A stretch of 5,930 bases of DNA, taken from contig JBKJTP010000171.1 in the NCBI GenBank assembly GCA_046590195.1, positions 1 to 5,930 of the forward strand. The letters are read 5' to 3'. The translations under genes were made by a program, and so were the position numbers. This document shows positions 5,353 to 5,930 of this stretch, piece by piece. This stretch comes from JBKJTP01 sp046590195. GTDB taxonomy: Bacteria; Bacteroidota; Ignavibacteria; Palsa-1295. The notes below the pieces were generated by a model that made no database searches, was not told the DNA's origin, and worked only from the letters and a program-made list of their open reading frames with translations. The stretch's first letter is position 1, and every line of letters starts with the position of its first letter.

Positions 5353-5930
5353 CTAAAACGGCTGGTTCAATCCAAAGTGGATGTTCCACCACTCAGAGTT
5401 ATTCCAGAGTTCGCGCTTCGTGATCCAGAGGCCACGTGTATCCGCCGGGGCTGCAAAGGGTCCGCGACCGTCATCGGTAGTCTCATGGAAGTATCGTGGA
5501 TTCGGATCGTAGGTCTTGACACCGAAATCAACGCGTAGCGTACCGAGAAAGAAATCGTATCGCAGACCGATGCCGGTCGTGAATGCGATCTGGTTGATAC
5601 CGATCTGTTTGAAAGAGGTCTGGTCCCACACGTTGCCCGCGTCAGCGAAGAGCGCGATGCGCAGCGGATTGAGGAATGTGGCCGGGTCGTCAGAGCTCAC
5701 ATCGAATCTCCACGGAGCAAGACGAAATTCGACGCTCGTTTCGAGCGTGTAATACCCACCTTCGTTCGTGTTTTTCAGCGGCACATTCGAGATCAGCAAC
5801 TGCTGTGAGTTCCAGCCGCGGTTCGATGACGAGCCACCGCTATAGAAGCGGCGCTCGCGCGGCGGATCGCGACGTGGGTCCTCCTGATCGAAGAGCGTAG
5901 TGTAGCCGACTCGCAGCTTCGATGCGAAGA
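5353..5930 (-). CDS. Omp85-superfamily outer-membrane protein, BamA/TamA type (C-terminal barrel, N-terminal part off window)
   Basis: The last 191 codons of a gene entering from the right edge are present; no start is in the window. Omp85 proteins insert or export proteins through the outer membrane using a 16-strand barrel. The signature here is ERRFYSGGSSSNRGWNSQQL, matching the loop-6 region with its conserved RG[YFW] tip. It is followed by NPLRIALFADAGNVW and FTTGIGLRYDFFLGTLRVDFGVKTYDP, typical late strands of the D15/BamA barrel. The protein ends in WNIHFGLNQPF, an alternating strand with a C-terminal phenylalanine, as in the beta-signal recognised by BamA. POTRA or lipoprotein parts that would separate BamA from TamA/TamL are outside the window. 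The family is well supported; the exact member is not. Confidence 0.88.
   Translation of the reverse strand, partial: FASKLRVGYTTLFDQEDPRRDPPRERRFYSGGSSSNRGWNSQQLLISNVPLKNTNEGGYYTLETSVEFRLAPWRFDVSSDDPATFLNPLRIALFADAGNVWDQTSFKQIGINQIAFTTGIGLRYDFFLGTLRVDFGVKTYDPNPRYFHETTDDGRGPFAAPADTRGLWITKRELWNNSEWWNIHFGLNQPF

Noticed and set aside
5516..5900. Overlapping plus-strand open frames near the right edge
   Set aside because: They are antisense to the Omp85 barrel, whose loop-6 and C-terminal signatures fix the real frame.

Overview
The window carries five protein genes and one tmRNA gene, at roughly 50-55% GC by eye. The best taxonomic clue is the tmRNA. Its tag peptide reads ANDYSYAMAA, very close to the ADDYSYAMAA tag I recall for Chlorobium tepidum. 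The 3' CCA is not encoded, most starts lack a convincing Shine-Dalgarno sequence, and an Omp85-type barrel shows an outer membrane. I infer a Gram-negative member of the Chlorobi/Ignavibacteria/Kapabacteria side of the Bacteroidota-Chlorobiota group. This is not a species call.

Layout. Positions 1-1001 (minus) hold the N-terminal 333 residues of a sensor histidine kinase with an N-terminal cyclic-nucleotide-binding-like fold; the gene runs off the left edge. Upstream of it on the same strand, 1102-1614 holds ssrA (tmRNA), followed by an intrinsic terminator (1046-1088) and preceded by a possible promoter near 1672-1701. Next, still on the minus strand, is an EamA/DMT-family transporter (1738-2622). 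A divergent gap of about 170 bases separates it from a plus-strand pair: a DUF2231 membrane protein (2790-3368) and a 607-residue polytopic protein of GT-C glycosyltransferase type (3373-5196). The pair is four bases apart and probably one transcript. A minus-strand gene entering from the right edge (5353-5930) converges on it and encodes the C-terminal part of an Omp85 (BamA/TamA-type) outer-membrane barrel.

The most interesting non-coding structure is in two places. First, the tmRNA is long (513 nt from acceptor strand to acceptor strand). It contains small hairpins with GNRA tetraloops, and a sister hairpin lies just outside its 5' end; their stems differ by paired changes. Second, the convergent gap at 5199-5334 holds a perfect 29-base inverted repeat in which each arm is itself a 10-bp hairpin, resembling REP/BIME or MITE-like dispersed repeats.

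The genes do not form one obvious pathway. They look like a housekeeping neighbourhood (trans-translation, signalling, export, envelope assembly), and I see no convincing new multi-gene defence or metabolic system.
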